Source of the DNA: Phlebopus portentosus
Taxonomy: Eukaryota; Basidiomycota; Agaricomycetes; Boletales; Boletinellaceae
Length of the DNA stretch: 64,000 nucleotides
NCBI GenBank assembly: GCA_037892935.1
Contig: JAYXKI010000017.1
Coordinates: 868,001 to 932,000 of the forward strand
Direction of reading: 5' to 3'
The position numbers and the translations under genes were made by a program. This document shows, piece by piece, positions 35,387 to 48,600 of this stretch (positions are counted from its first letter, which is position 1; every line of letters starts with the position of its first letter). The notes below the pieces were generated by a model, which was not told the origin of the DNA, searched no databases, and saw only the letters and a program-made list of their open reading frames with translations.

Positions 35387-38300
35387 ATGTTCTTCTGCCC
35401 ATCTTCAGGTCCATTCGACCTTGAGGATGCTTGCGTAAGAACAACCTGGAGTGCCTTCGTTCCATTCGCTCTTGTTGCACTTTACCTCCTCCGTCTGCTT
35501 TCCATACGCGTTTTATCCAGATTCATCCCGTTCTCGTCGCCACTGAAAGAATTTCTGTCTTTGGAAGATGCTGAGGCGTTGGATTATGATGAAAGCAAGC
35601 AAAAGGATACCGCTGAGAACGAACATGTCAAGAAACGTTCGCCATTTTGGTTTACGATCACTCTTACTGTTTTTGGTCTGATCGAGACGGGCTCATGGCT
35701 TGCAGTTGGCGCGTACATGTTTGCTGCGGGAGATAAGGATATACGTGGAGGGATTCTTGCATTTGTATTTGCAGCCACTTGGTTATACGCGTCCTTGAAG
35801 CCTGCGCTAAAGCCATCCGTCGGGCCGCCGTATGACCTCTTCGCACTCTATCTCGTGCATCTTGTCGGGGCTTCCCTTATGCTCGGGGGTGTCATCTTCG
35901 ACCATGACGTCTACGGCGATCCGATGCCTCCGCGCCTCGTTCTGCTTGGCTTGATTGCAAACTTGGTCGCGACGACCGGTCTTCTCGCACTCGTCCTCAG
36001 CAGACCGCTCAACGATCCAAACATCCTGAAGGAAAGTGTCGGTAAGAATGTGAGCCCAGAAGACTTCACGACCTTATGGGGATGGGTGGCGTTCAGCTGG
36101 GTCAATCCGCTGGTCAAGAAGGGCACGAATGAGACACTGAAGGAGGAGGATGTATGGGATCTCAGCGTTACCATGAAAGCAAGGCCTGCTTTCCGCAAGT
36201 TTTCTACCCTTGATCAAAAGCGGAGTTTGTTATGGAAAATTTGGGCAGCCAACTCGAGGGATATCGTGTATGTAGACTCTCCTTGTGCTTTTGCCACGTC
36301 AGTTAACGGATCTGTTTTTGTAGCCTCGACTTCGTAGGCACATTTGCATCAGTCTTCTGCAACTATCTCGGTCCATATTTCCTGAAACGCATCATCGATG
36401 CTATCGATACTGGACTGCCTTCTGCAATTGCACGCGCTTATCTTTTCGCGGTTCTTATGTTCGCTTCCCAGGTGCTCAAAGCTCAGGCAGATTTGCAACA
36501 CCTATGGTACGGTCGCCGCGCGAGCGTGCGTATTCGTTCCCAGTTGATGTCGGCTATCTATGATAAGGCGCTCAAGAGGAAAGATCTCTCTGGGATCGTC
36601 AACAAGCAGGAGAAGGAGAAGAAGGACGGTGATGAGAAAAAGGATAGGAAGAAGGGAAAGAAGAAAGAGGATAAGGGCGATGAGCCAAAGGCCGGTGCGG
36701 ATATAGGAAAAATAGTGAATCTCATGGCCGGAGACTCCCAGCGCATTGCAATGGTAGGCATGATTGATATAGGAATGGTGTCTATCAGGACTTATCCTTT
36801 TGATGCAGGTTATCAGTGGCATGTATTTCATATATGGCGCGCCATTCGAGATTTTCATTGCGTCCGTCTTCCTGTACCAGCTTCTTGGTCTCTCTGCCTT
36901 CGCAGGATTTGCAGTTCTCCTTCTGGTGTGGCCTCTCAACAATTTCCTGGCTCGGCGGGCAGTCCGTATCCAGAAGGGAGTCCTAGCGGCACGCGATAAG
37001 AGGATGGGTGTTGTCAACGAACTTCTCGGTGCTCTCAAGTTCATCAAATTCTTCGCTTGGGAGGACAGATGGATCTCTAGGACAGAGGACTCGCGTGCGA
37101 AGGAGCTGAAGTGGCTGGTGAGGAGTACGCGTTTTGTTGTTTGTGTGTCCTATGTCATCAATATAATGACTCCCTTTACTGCACAGGTCGATTCAACTCT
37201 GTCATGTTCCAGACTGTCTGGTCGACCGCTCCTATTCTCGTCAGCGTAATCTCCTTCTTGACATATGTCTCGCGCGGGCACGAACTTACCGTCGGCACGG
37301 CCTTCACTGCAATCGCCTTGTTTTCCATGATCCGACAACCTTTGAACGTGATTCCGTACGTCAATCCCCAAAGCTCTTTCATGCGCTTTTTCTGATCTGA
37401 ATCTCTTACAGGACATGGATAGTTCATATCCTTCAAACCCGTGTCGCTATGCAGCGTATCGAAACCTTCCTTAGCGAGGACGAAGTTGGCCCGCAGGTAT
37501 CAACACTAAAAGAAGATATAAAGGAGGAATTCAGTAATGTTATGGTGTTGGGCTTGGAGAACGCTTCATTGAAATGGAATGCGGTCGAGGAGAAGGAGAA
37601 GTCCGACGACAATAAATCGAAAGGCAAGGATAACGGAGTAAAGGGGAAGGGAGACACGCAGAGAGACATCGAAGCTGCTATCACAGACACCCTTCAGTCG
37701 GACATCTCCCAGGCAGGGACAGAGACCGTCGACCAGGATCATATGTTCGAATTACGCGATATTTCTGTCGTATTTCCGGACGGCGCACTAAGCGTTGTCA
37801 CTGGACCGACTGCAAGCGGTAAAACGGCCCTATTGGTAAGGCAATTCTTTGTCGCCCGCATTCACATCATTTTCTGACTGTTCTATCTACGATCAGCTCG
37901 CTTTGCTGGGTGAAATGACACTCACCGACGGCAAAATCTTGATGCACAAAGATACTCACCACGTCTATGAAAACGGATTAACGCATTCAATTTCATACGC
38001 TGCTCAGACTCCGTGGCTTCAACATCAATCGATCAAGGAGAACATTCTGTTTGGCGCACCGCTTGAACCTGAGCGATATGCTGCGGTGCTGGATGCATGT
38101 GCGCTGAGACCAGACCTTGCCATTTTCGAGGATGGCGATGAAACTGAGATCGGTGCTCGTGGTGTATCGCTCAGCGGAGGTCAGAAGGCGCGAGTAGCTC
38201 TGGCGAGGCGAGTACTGTGATTAACTGGAGCTTGACGTATCGGCTCATCTTTATGTAGAGCTATCTATGCCAGAACTAAGTACGTACTGTTGGATGATCC

Positions 38301-41300
38301 GTTGAGCGCAGTGGTAAGTTCAAGCCGTGTTTCGAGTACTGCTGAACAAATGATCATGAATTGCAATTCAGGATAGCCATACAGCGCGCCATCTCTTCCA
38401 AAAGTTGCTCATGGGGCCTTTGCTGAAGGATCGCACCGTCGTAAGTATCTCATCTACAGTTCCCATGTAGCTTCAGCTCAATCACCATGCTATGAAAATC
38501 AGATTCTCGTAACGCATCACGTCGAACTTGTCCTGCCAGGCACATACTACTTAGTGCGCATGCTGGACGGGCGCATTGATGTTCAAGGAACGGTAAAAGA
38601 ACTCCGTGAGAATGGTACACTTGATACTATCACACTGGAAGAGACAATCGAGGAGCATCGTGAGGATGAACAGAAGGCGGATGAAGGAGAGGAGCAGGCG
38701 GCGTCTGAGATGGTTCAAGAAGAAGCAGCGGGTGAAGGTGATGCTGGTGGCAGCGTCGTCATGAAGAAGTCGAAAAAACCTCGTAAGCTTGTCAAGGACG
38801 AAGAACGAGAAACAGGCAGTGTAAAGTGGAGGATCTACAAGACCTACCTGAAAGCTTCGTGAGTGCCTGTAGATTTTTACCGCTCACACAAGGTTGATTA
38901 CTTTCTACCAGTTCTTACTGGACGTGGGCGATCCTTTTGATCCTCATACTGTGCGTGCAATGCTTAGGCTTCATCGAGAAGTACTGGATAAAAGTCAGTG
39001 TCTGTAGCTCTCCGAGGAATACTTTGCTTATTTTGAGTTTCAGGTGTGGGGTGAAGCTTATGGAAAGGGAGATTCCGTCCTCTTCAATCACTTGTTCTCG
39101 TCCAACGCAGTCATGGAGCAGCAGAATGTGTTACCTGACTCGTTCTTGGCCCATCATTATCCCAATGCGCATCAGAGCTTCGATTCGATGGGCCTTGAAG
39201 ACCATCTTCCTCCAGCTCATGAGAAACCATTGTTTTATGTTGCCGTATATGCTCTCATCGGACTCGCCACTGTCATTGTCAGCGTCACATCGTCTGCTAC
39301 CCAGTACACTGGCGCTTTGTATGCTTCTCGAACACTATTTAGTCGGTTGCTGCGGACCGTAGTTCGCGCGGTGAGTGTTTCTATTCTTCAGGTTATACTT
39401 CTACTAATCATGCTTCCTTCCGCAACTTTAAAGACTATGCGATGGATGGACACCACTCCGACGGGTCGTATCCTTAATCGCTTCAGCAAGGATATCGAAA
39501 CTGTTGATTCTAACCTCGCGAGCTCACTTCAGGCTGTTAATCAGTCTCTTGCCTCGTTCTTAACTTCTCTCGTGGTCATCGTCGCTGTGTTCCCTCCATT
39601 TGTCTTTCCGGCGATATTCATTGGGTACTTCTATTACAAATTGGCCATAGGGTACCTCAATACTGGCCGCGATCTTCGTAGAATGGAGAGCACCTCAAGG
39701 TCACCAATATGTAAGTTCCCGGTAATTCTCTTGCTTGAAACTTGACTGACGCGGACTTCTTACAGTTTCTGGCTTCGCTGAACTGCTTGAAGGCAGTAAG
39801 TTGTCTATTGCTTACTATGTTGCGCTATCACGGATAATCTCACGATTCTGGTATCATTAGTTGTCACTGTACGGGCGTTCTCCGCAGAGCCACGCTTCAT
39901 GAACGGGTTATATCACAAGATAGATCTCACCTTACAAATGTTTTATCACTTTTGGGTTGGTGCTTTTGGAAAGTCCTATGGATATTCGTAACAAGCTAAT
40001 TTGATGTCGACGCAGATGACGAACCGATGGCTGCTTTTGCGTTTTGACTTTTTAAGCGCTTTCGCTGTCTTTTGCACAACGATGTTCGCTCTTTCGTCGA
40101 ATCAGGTAAACAGACCAGGCTGGGCCGGGTGGGCTGGGCTGTGTATTACGAGCGCTGTAAGTCGAACTCTGCCATGGCTGCGTGGAAGTTACTGAATCCT
40201 CCTTAGATGCAATTCACGAATAACATTTACGTGAGTAACATGGCATGCATTCTCATAGTGGCATCGGCGCTGATTGTGCTGCTTCTAGTGGACTTGCCGC
40301 TTCTGGACCCAGCTCGAGCTCGATCTGAACTCTGTCGAGCGTATTGTAGAGTATCTTGACCTGCCCCAAGAACCACCGGTTGTCATTGAGAATTCACGAC
40401 CGCCTGCACACTGGCCATCTAGCTCCGGTCCGAACGAGGATAAACTGGTGGAAGTGAAAGACCTTGTGGTGCGCTATGCGCCTGACCTTCCTGCAGTACT
40501 TCATCAAGTGTCATTCACGCTTCGCGCCCGAGAACGCGTTGGACTACTTGGGCGAACAGGTAGTGGGAAGAGTACTTTGGCGATGAGTCTGTTGCGCTTC
40601 ACAGATCCTGCGGAGGGACAGATTAACATTGATGGTATCGACATCACGACGATCGGCGTGAACGACCTTCGCTCGCGTCTTACGTTCATCCCTCAGGATG
40701 CTACTCTCTTCTCAGGAACAATCCGAGATAACTTGGATCCCTTCGGTGATTACAGCGACCTGGAGTGTCTTGATGCTTTACGACGCGTGCAGATGATTTC
40801 AGACAGTACTCTTGTGTCACGACGCTCATCTCGCGCACCATCCATACGGAACGTTGAGCGCGAAGAGACCGATTCGACCGCTGTGGACTCTCCTGAGGCA
40901 GCGGGATCTGGAACAGCATCTCCGTCGAGAGCTTCGTCTGAGTCAACTACTGTTGCAGGGGAGAACGGAGTTGCCTCTGAGCAGACAAAAATCACTTTGA
41001 ATACCGAAGTATCTTCTGGTGGATTGAATTTCAGCGCCGGGCAGCGTCAACTGATTGCAATGGCCCGTGCCCTACTACGTCGCAGTGCAGTTGTCATCCT
41101 GGATGAGGCTACAAGCAGTATCGATTTTGCAACTGATGCGAAGATCCAGCGGACCATCCGAGAAGAGTTCAGCGATTCGCTCCTTCTTACTAGTACGTTT
41201 ATCGTTATTCTGCCATAATTCAGTAGACTGATCATCCTACCTCGACAGTTGCCCATCGTCTTCGCACGGTCATTGACTATGATCGACTGCTCGTATTAGA

Positions 41301-41442
41301 TGCTGGACGGATCGTGGAGTTTGACACGCCGTACAATCTCCTTCGAAAAGAGGGAGGCATCTTCCGCGGAATGTGTATGAAGAGCGGCAGTTTTGCCGAA
41401 CTTGAACAGGCTGCAAAGGCAAAAGTGGAGTTGTCGTCATAG
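35387..41442 (+). CDS. ABC transporter, ABCC (MRP) family
   Basis: Full-length two-module exporter with many short introns. The N-terminus has several hydrophobic segments, then the first membrane domain ([15 protein letters not shown], then [16 protein letters not shown]) with a Lys/Glu-rich cytosolic loop near 36610-36690. NBD1 follows: P-loop [11 protein letters not shown] (about 37803), signature [14 protein letters not shown] (about 38170), Walker [17 protein letters not shown] formed across an intron, switch VTHH. The second membrane domain is next ([16 protein letters not shown], about 39450). NBD2 has P-loop GRTGSGKST, signature FSAGQRQL, Walker [13 protein letters not shown] and switch AHRLRTV. 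The protein ends KVELSS. In NBD1 the catalytic Glu is Asp, and NBD2 has a Ser-rich insert of about 80 residues before its signature; the first is usual for ABCC and the second is common in fungal members. Likely exports organic anions or drug conjugates across the plasma or vacuolar membrane. Substrate not inferable. Confidence 0.92.
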
Positions 41443-41772
41443 AGTAACGGTGCTTTTATGACAAACTTCCTTCAAAATTTCCGAATTTCCTTCAATCAAA
41501 GTATCTCGTTCACGATTGCTGTCGATGTGTCTTAGATCTATTCCTGTCATCATGTGTCATTTGTATGAAGCTATCAATATACGGATGTTCAAGTCAGAGT
41601 TGATCGCATGCTGCACTGTACCTGTGTCTCCAAACACCAGTATGAGCCGAGTCCCGTCATACTTTCTTTCGACTTCCGGATCAGGTCGCGCAGGCATAGA
41701 TATTCAAATCTTTTGTTCTACAATACAACCGCAGGAAGTGCCTATCTAGTATCGGAAATATGCACGAATTTT

Positions 41773-43323
41773 TCAATGACCGGATGAAGATGTCGTAGAT
41801 CGCATGGTGCTATCGTCAATGTTCGTTCTTTTAGTGCTCTTTAGAATATATCCACCATCATCATCCTCGAAAAACGTTTCGTCCCCGTTATAAAGCAACT
41901 TTGTGGGGTCTCGGTCGAGGCGCTTTTGGAGACGTAAGAAGGATCGAGATACAACGGTCGATACCATTGATGCTGAGAAGCTGTCGCCACGAATATGAGA
42001 CTGTGGTTTTTGGAGAAAACATACTGAAACCCATCAGAACGTACACTATTCCCAGGATAATAAGTGAGGGCTGAGTCGGAGTCAGTATTACGGAGCCATG
42101 AGAACTGAGACCAGTGCTTACCGGCGCAGCAGCACTGATGATCAGATTCATCGAGCGCATCGCTTTGGTGATAATTATTATTATCACGAGAATAAATTTA
42201 AATACCACAACATACTGAAGATTGTCTATATTCGAATCAGCATAAGAGTAGCATAGCATAGATGAAGCGTTGCATACCAGGAAGAAAATAATCCCATCCT
42301 CGTACAAGATATTCAGGAGCCTCTGGCTTTCCGATCTCGGTTTCGACAATGCGTTCAACAGCAACAGAGCAAACGCAAACACGTCAAATGTTACCTGTGA
42401 TTTGTGAGAGGTAAATAGGTGCCAGCGTATATTGTATTGTCCAAGATACTGACGCAGGTGATCCACACACCAAGGAAGAGCCGCGATGATCCAGTTATGC
42501 CGCAAGACCTTACATTCCCCACTGACACGAATGTGATGTACTCTGACAAACACGAGTTTAATCCCGGAACGAATAAGCAGGTGCTAAGCGCTCCTTACTC
42601 TTGATGAGCACAATGGCTGAGGCCGCAAAGGCGAACAATACAACTTTTGAGAAGAAAAAGGAGACAAGGACTATTCGTGAGATGATGCGGCTGAACTGCC
42701 ATAGCTGAAAGAGCTGATGCAGGACGACTCCTGTAAGACATAAGATCGATCAGATATCTTGGTTCTGCAATACGTCTTAAGGAGATCACGAACCACAGCT
42801 CAATACTTCAACGATGACATCGATGCAGAATATAAATACTGCAGACCCTTGGCACCTGGATAGGAACCACTCAGTCTCTAAAAAAAGGCAGAAAGACTGT
42901 TTGGCTGTACTGAAAGAGTTATGGTTTTCAGAAAAACAGCCCCCCTCAGTCAGAGTTTGGAGAACTTACCCAATTGATAGTGAGGTCTCTGGACGGGATG
43001 AGATCTAACAAGGAACCGGTGAGGATCTAGACTTTCCATATAGTGCTGCGCCGCAACGTACCATGTAGATATAACAGTCCGATAAACAGCATGCAGTACC
43101 TCGCGATCAAGTACAAAATTATTGGACGAGGGATGGCCAGCTTCCTTATGCCCTTCCGCTTAGTCTTTTTCAGAATTGGCAACCATATGAACCTCAGCTC
43201 TTCCGTGAAGGTTAGTAGAGCGTCGTAGATGAGAACGGTCAGGCCAGCAACTGTTGATGATATCAATATTCGATGAGCCAGTCGTTCAGCTTGAGAACGC
43301 ACTAGTAAGATACCGCAGCGCAT
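41773..43323 (-). CDS. DUF6533-domain membrane protein, second copy
   Basis: Multi-exon minus-strand gene ending at the stop at 41773 and converging with the ABC gene. The N-terminal exon reads AHRILISSTVAGLTVLIYDA then LLTFTEELRFIW, the DUF6533 signature. Central hydrophobic exons follow (VTFDVFAFALLLLNAL, DGIIFFLVCNASSMLCYS, VVVFKFILVIIIIITKAM). The C-terminal exon is short, polar and acidic (GDETFFEDDDGGY) and ends Ser-rich. Start taken at 43323 with moderate confidence. Compared with the gene at 898-3490 it lacks the long tail. Function unknown for the family. Confidence 0.7.
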
Positions 43324-44884
43324 ATAGCCTTTCGATAGTCAACGGCGTAGGCTGGTCGCTCATGTCCGAGTCCAGCAGAATGGCATGCGCGACCTATTAG
43401 AGTACGGAGTGGGTGTAAGATGGGATTAGGGTTCTTGCTTGAAGCGGGACACCACGGATTAAGACGTTTGCTACTCCTTATACGCAATCTCACCTGAGAG
43501 ACGGTTTTCCATACATCTTCGGTACCTTAGGCTGATAGCAACAGAGGAATTTGATGCAGATATATCAGTCTGAGAAACAGAGAAGAGAAGCGCTGACGCT
43601 GTGTGTCTAAAATGATACCAGATACACACTATGTTGATGGATTGATAGTGTCATGCGCTATCGCTAGGAAAAAAAAAACCATAGTGGATTCTGATATACA
43701 CAGCGAGTTCAGGCGAGTGGACTGTTAAAAAAACTCCTACTCGGCGCCGTGTCACCACAGTCAACACGCAGTCGAGGTGATCACGCCCGCCATACTATCA
43801 GGACGTTTTAGCACAGAAGAGATGTGTGTTGCGTATCTCTGGAGGTAGGAAACGGTTACTATATCGGGAAGCCAACGAGCACTGCGTACCAGTGAGAAGC
43901 GTGAAACTGCGTGATTATCACGACGCAGTGTACTTCTCCATCACAAACCTTTCCAGCTAGCTTCCACGATATGCCGGAGTATGGATCGTTCTCGTAATTT
44001 CATACCATGCTGGTGGTGGAGTACGTGTGAGCGACAATTATCCCTTCAGGGAGATCGTGACGATAGGATTGGCAGGCATCTACTCATTCCACTTAGGGTA
44101 TTTCGATCAAAAGTCAGGAAGAAAGATGGTCGCCACTCGCCTGTGCCATGACTGTCCGAGACCATCTTGACACGCCACGGGATGCCATGCCGACAAGTCA
44201 CAGCGCGGGCCTGAAACTCGCAGACTTGCTCGCGGGAATAAAATATTAAAGAGTATTTCAACTAGCATCCTGATCGCTTCCTGCGTTCAGCCACAGGCCG
44301 GGAACAGCGGATAGTAAGGATGCCGGCGTCACCGAGAAGAACAGTCAAACATTAATGGATCTCGTAACTAGACCGGGTGGGACGACACCCCTGTATAATC
44401 GCATGTCACAACCCAAGGTGAGATCAGCCGGTGGGCGGAAAATGACTAATATCAAATTTGCAAGGAAAAACAGTTCCGCATTAGCAGGTAAGGCCGTGTA
44501 CTTCACGCGATTGGAAGCAAGTGGAAAAGGGCGCCAATCATGCTTGAGGAAGTATCATCTTTGATGCTATCAGTCAGTTTTAGACCATGTAGATTGAGAG
44601 CAAGTTCGTATCTTGCGTGATGTGTCGTGCAATCAAAAAGACCATTCGCCAGGATTCGGCAAAGAAAAAGAACGGTGATTTCTGCCTGAATGTTCCGCAA
44701 GATCAGTGATAAACTCACGAATGCGTTCATGTAAATTCAATTCATAGACAGATACAAAACAACTGCACGACACCTTTCCTAAATGTATATCCCATTCTAC
44801 AAGTATCTTACACTTCCATGCGTCTTCAACATCAGCGCGAGATTTTCCTTCCGTATCGATGTGTATAATTCTCAAAGGTTAAGA
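43324..44884. other. intergenic, no gene seen
   Basis: About 1.6 kb between two minus-strand genes. It should include the promoter of the DUF6533 gene. Frames here are short and without recognisable domains. Confidence 0.45.
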
Positions 44885-45319
44885 TCACTTGTCGGCAACG
44901 GGGAACTCGCGGCCTGTCGCTTTCTTAAATTGTTCGCGAATGGTATCTGTGATGGCCTCGTCTTTTGCCTGCTCGACGGCAGATTCGTTCGTCTGCGGGC
45001 CCTGCTTCAGAATGTGTTCCTGCACCCAATCAACAGCCTTATCCAGGCCATCTAACCATGTATGTTGTCAATCGAGCAAAGATCGAAAACACAGCATCAG
45101 AGTAAGCACAGACGGAAGCGAAGACGAAGGAAACCAGTACGAACCTTCTTTCTTCTCTCCCTTAGCGCCACCGCCGAGAGCATTATTCATCTTATCCAGC
45201 AGCCCTCCCCCACTGCCTGACTGATCGTTTTTCGTATTCTGGCTTCCTGCCTCCGTCGCGACAGGATTGGGCGTAGCTTCAGCCTTATCGTCGCCAGAGA
45301 GTTTCTTGATAAAATCCAT
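44885..45319 (-). CDS. small conserved fungal protein (113 aa)
   Basis: Two exons (45319-45145 and 45051-44885) give 113 residues: MDFIKKLSGDDKAEATPN, a Gly-rich hinge with LLDKMNNALGGGAKGEKKED, then GLDKAVDWVQEHILKQG, ESAVEQAKDEAITDTI and REQFKKATGREFPVADK at the end. The layout (amphipathic start, Gly patch, helical charged second half) matches a family of small uncharacterised fungal proteins that I know only by appearance. No signal peptide or membrane helix. Probably cytosolic. A stress-related role is sometimes suggested for such proteins but nothing here shows it. Confidence 0.75.
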
Positions 45320-45642
45320 AGCGATTTAGCTGGAAGGTGAATCGGAATAAGACTTGCAGGTAGCTTGCGATCAAACGGATCGGGGAAGAGATTGAAGGAG
45401 AGATATAAACAGGTGAGCTGTTAAATGAACGCATCGTGGTGCCAAGCTTAAGCAATTGATATAGTGGGGGGTGGAGTCTTCCTTTTGCGAAAGACACAGC
45501 AAATGAGCCCCGTCATCGGTTTCATTCACAGCCAATAAGTCTGCAGAAAAACCAGCAGAAAGAAATGAGGAAAAACAGGAAAAAAGACGTTATAAATTCT
45601 ACGCCGTAGTTTGTAAGTTACGTAAAAACATGTTTGATTGTC

Positions 45643-48600
45643 ACCGTGAGAATCCACTCCTTTTTACACCTCGCGTCGGATTACATAATTGACGCGATTC
45701 TCATCGCGGGGCTTTCTCTGGCTTTCACCCCAACTTGACTCCTAACATCCACGACGCAATGCTTTTTAAAACTCGTCTAATGACTAAATCAGTCACCTAA
45801 TGAATCTGGTTCACAGCACCGAATTTCGAATTGCACGCTTAGTGACTCAATGCCGAATTTCCGAGGTTCTTCATGCGCTATGATAGGCTTCCGAGTCAGC
45901 TTCCTCAGCTCTGGTTATTCGTTCAATGAAGTAGTTTCGCAATTGCTGTATATCAGAATAATAGATCTATATGACCGGATGTGTTCTCGAGACCCTCGAT
46001 GATTGCCGAAAATCCGTTGCCACCGGAAGACAAGGTACGTTGGATGTGACCTTGGCCGCACATCTCTCGGTCCAAGTGTGCCTCATGCAGGCTATCGCCA
46101 CGGGTATATTCCACCTGTGAACTCATGCGAAGCTTTGCTTGTATATGAAACTAAAGATCTGACCACGTCTCACTACTATGCTCTGAGCGTTTTAGAAGAC
46201 TGATTCCCGTCAATCCGGCGGTGCTTGAAGCCCGGGCCAGTCATGGGCGCCGTATGATCAGACTAAACAATCATCACCTACAAGCTGCTTATCCCGCCCG
46301 AACTCCCGACAAGCCCCATTGACTTGGATCCGTTGACTCTGTACCCCGTCTTTAAATAATGCCTCCAACCGACTTTGTCTGGAGCATATCGCTCACTACT
46401 TCCCTCCTTTTCCACTCCTTTTTTGGTTGACATAACAGCCTGAGGAAGCACTTAGCGCAATGCCGCTGTATATCCTAACGCAGATCGAGGGGATGCTTCC
46501 CCCATGGGCTAAGATGCATTTCAGGTCTCCTCGTGCGTGGAAGACGGTTTTCAGATGTTGGGTAGCGGCATGGGCAAGTTTTGTCATAATTCTGCCGACC
46601 AAGTCAGCGATAGAACTCGGTAACGCGTAAGTGCCGCCAATATAATGCGCAGCGTTGGTTTGTTGATGCTCTCCAGTGGTTTCTTCGGATTCATTATTGC
46701 GGTCATCCTCCCACCGAGTATGCCAGTTCAAATGTTCATCTTTGTAAGTCTGTCACCCTTCGTCGTGTCATTAATGAGAAGCTTCTGAGTTTTTCTCTCC
46801 GCAGCTGCTGGGTACGCTCTGTATCGGAATGGGAATGGGGTGGAGTATAGGCGCAGCCGCCATGAAAGCCGCCAACGCTGTGCGGAGCCAGACTCTTCTT
46901 CAGTCTGAATACTTACGGTTCAATCAAACGTGGGTCGATAGATCGTTTTGATAGGAAGTGAATTGACAGACAAGCGTAGTGCAGCAAATTCCGCGAATCC
47001 CGACTCCGTTTTCAACAGCGAGGTATTCAGAGGAGCGTTCTTAGATTGGAGGTGGGTTATCAACAGTAAAACGCGTAGAAAGTAACTTAAAATGATACCT
47101 CAAGATCAAGTCTTATTTACGGAGTCTTCATGGCATCTGCGGCGATTTTGTTTTCGTTTACCCGAGCGTATTTTCCCAAGCTCGCGTTCCTAAGCACATT
47201 TGGCATCATCGCGGCCGACGTGTTCTGCGTATGTTTGTTTCATTGGTACACTCTTTATCCTTCCAACACACCTTTTTGTAGACAATTGGACCGCTTGTTC
47301 CGATCAATCAATTCTCGATCGTCAATACGATTTTTATCTCCACCGGCTGCTACGTCGGAATAGCGCTCATCTGCATTCTGGTCATATTTCCGGAGACCAT
47401 GTCGCACGTGCATCTAAACATGAGCTGTGGCTTGATCGCATTGATGCGGAACTACATTGAAGCACAGGATGCCATCCTCGCTGCGTCTCCGGACCAGACG
47501 GCGGGAGACGTTGCGAAGAAGGGCGGTGCTGTCGCAGCAAATACGGGATTAAGAGGAAAGATACTGATGACCCTTCAAGGATGTGCGTTCCTTTTAGTAC
47601 CTATCGCGGTTGTATGACTGACGATTAATCCGTAGTAAAAATGAGGAATGCACTTGTTGAGGCAGAATTTAGCTGGTGTCGATGGAGTGGAACTGATTGT
47701 AAGAAGCTGGAAGAGCCACTGGAGCTGCTTGTATCTCGGCTAGGTAGGTAGCTTCCTCGCAATGGTCTTTGTAATCCAACTCACCGTGTCATTCTTATCA
47801 GGTGGTTTCCAAGCATTCCCTCGTCTCATAGCGAATCACGCTTCTTCAATCCCTTCCTCTCGTTCAGCAGTATGGCAGTCGATGTTGTCATCAACATCAC
47901 AGGTCTTTTCCGAGCAACCACCAGTTCCACCAATGCCTACGATGTCTCAGCCGGAAGGCACCCACGAAATGGGACTCATAGCTCAATTTTCGTCTCCTAG
48001 ACAAGCCCGCGAACTCACACTGGCAGTGACCCTTCCTCGGTTGCGAGTGATATCCATGCCTCTCCGCGAAGCATGCGCTAACGCTCTTGGTGCTTGTGCC
48101 AAAGTGATCCAAGATGTGAACACTCATCGGTGGTCGAAGGGATCTCAGTCCAGTTCTGACATCGAGAAAATTCTGGATGCTGCACTCGAAAACCTACGTC
48201 ATGAGCGCGCGTCATTCGTCAACGACGGTCGGTTGTCGCTTGCGGATCCCTTCGTAGCTGCGATTCCGACGTTGTCTATTTCGTCACTTACGAAAGCTCT
48301 TCATGCTACCCCGCCGCTGCGAGCGTATATTGTAGCATCTACTTTCTCTGCCCAGCTTGTCGTAGTTACGGACGCCGTCCTGCTCCTGGCCGAGTTTGTG
48401 AGGTCAACTTGCGCGAAACGTCGGAAGAGCCGTTTATGGGCTCCACGTGGATTACGTGCTCTTGGGAACTGGCTCCTCAGGAGGAGCAAAGGCGGAGAAG
48501 ATGGTGACTTTGAAGATCCCTTGGGTACGACTCAACACCCTGGCTCCAAAGAGGATGGTGAAAATGTAAACGAGAAGCCATACAGTGAGAATTTTTTTCA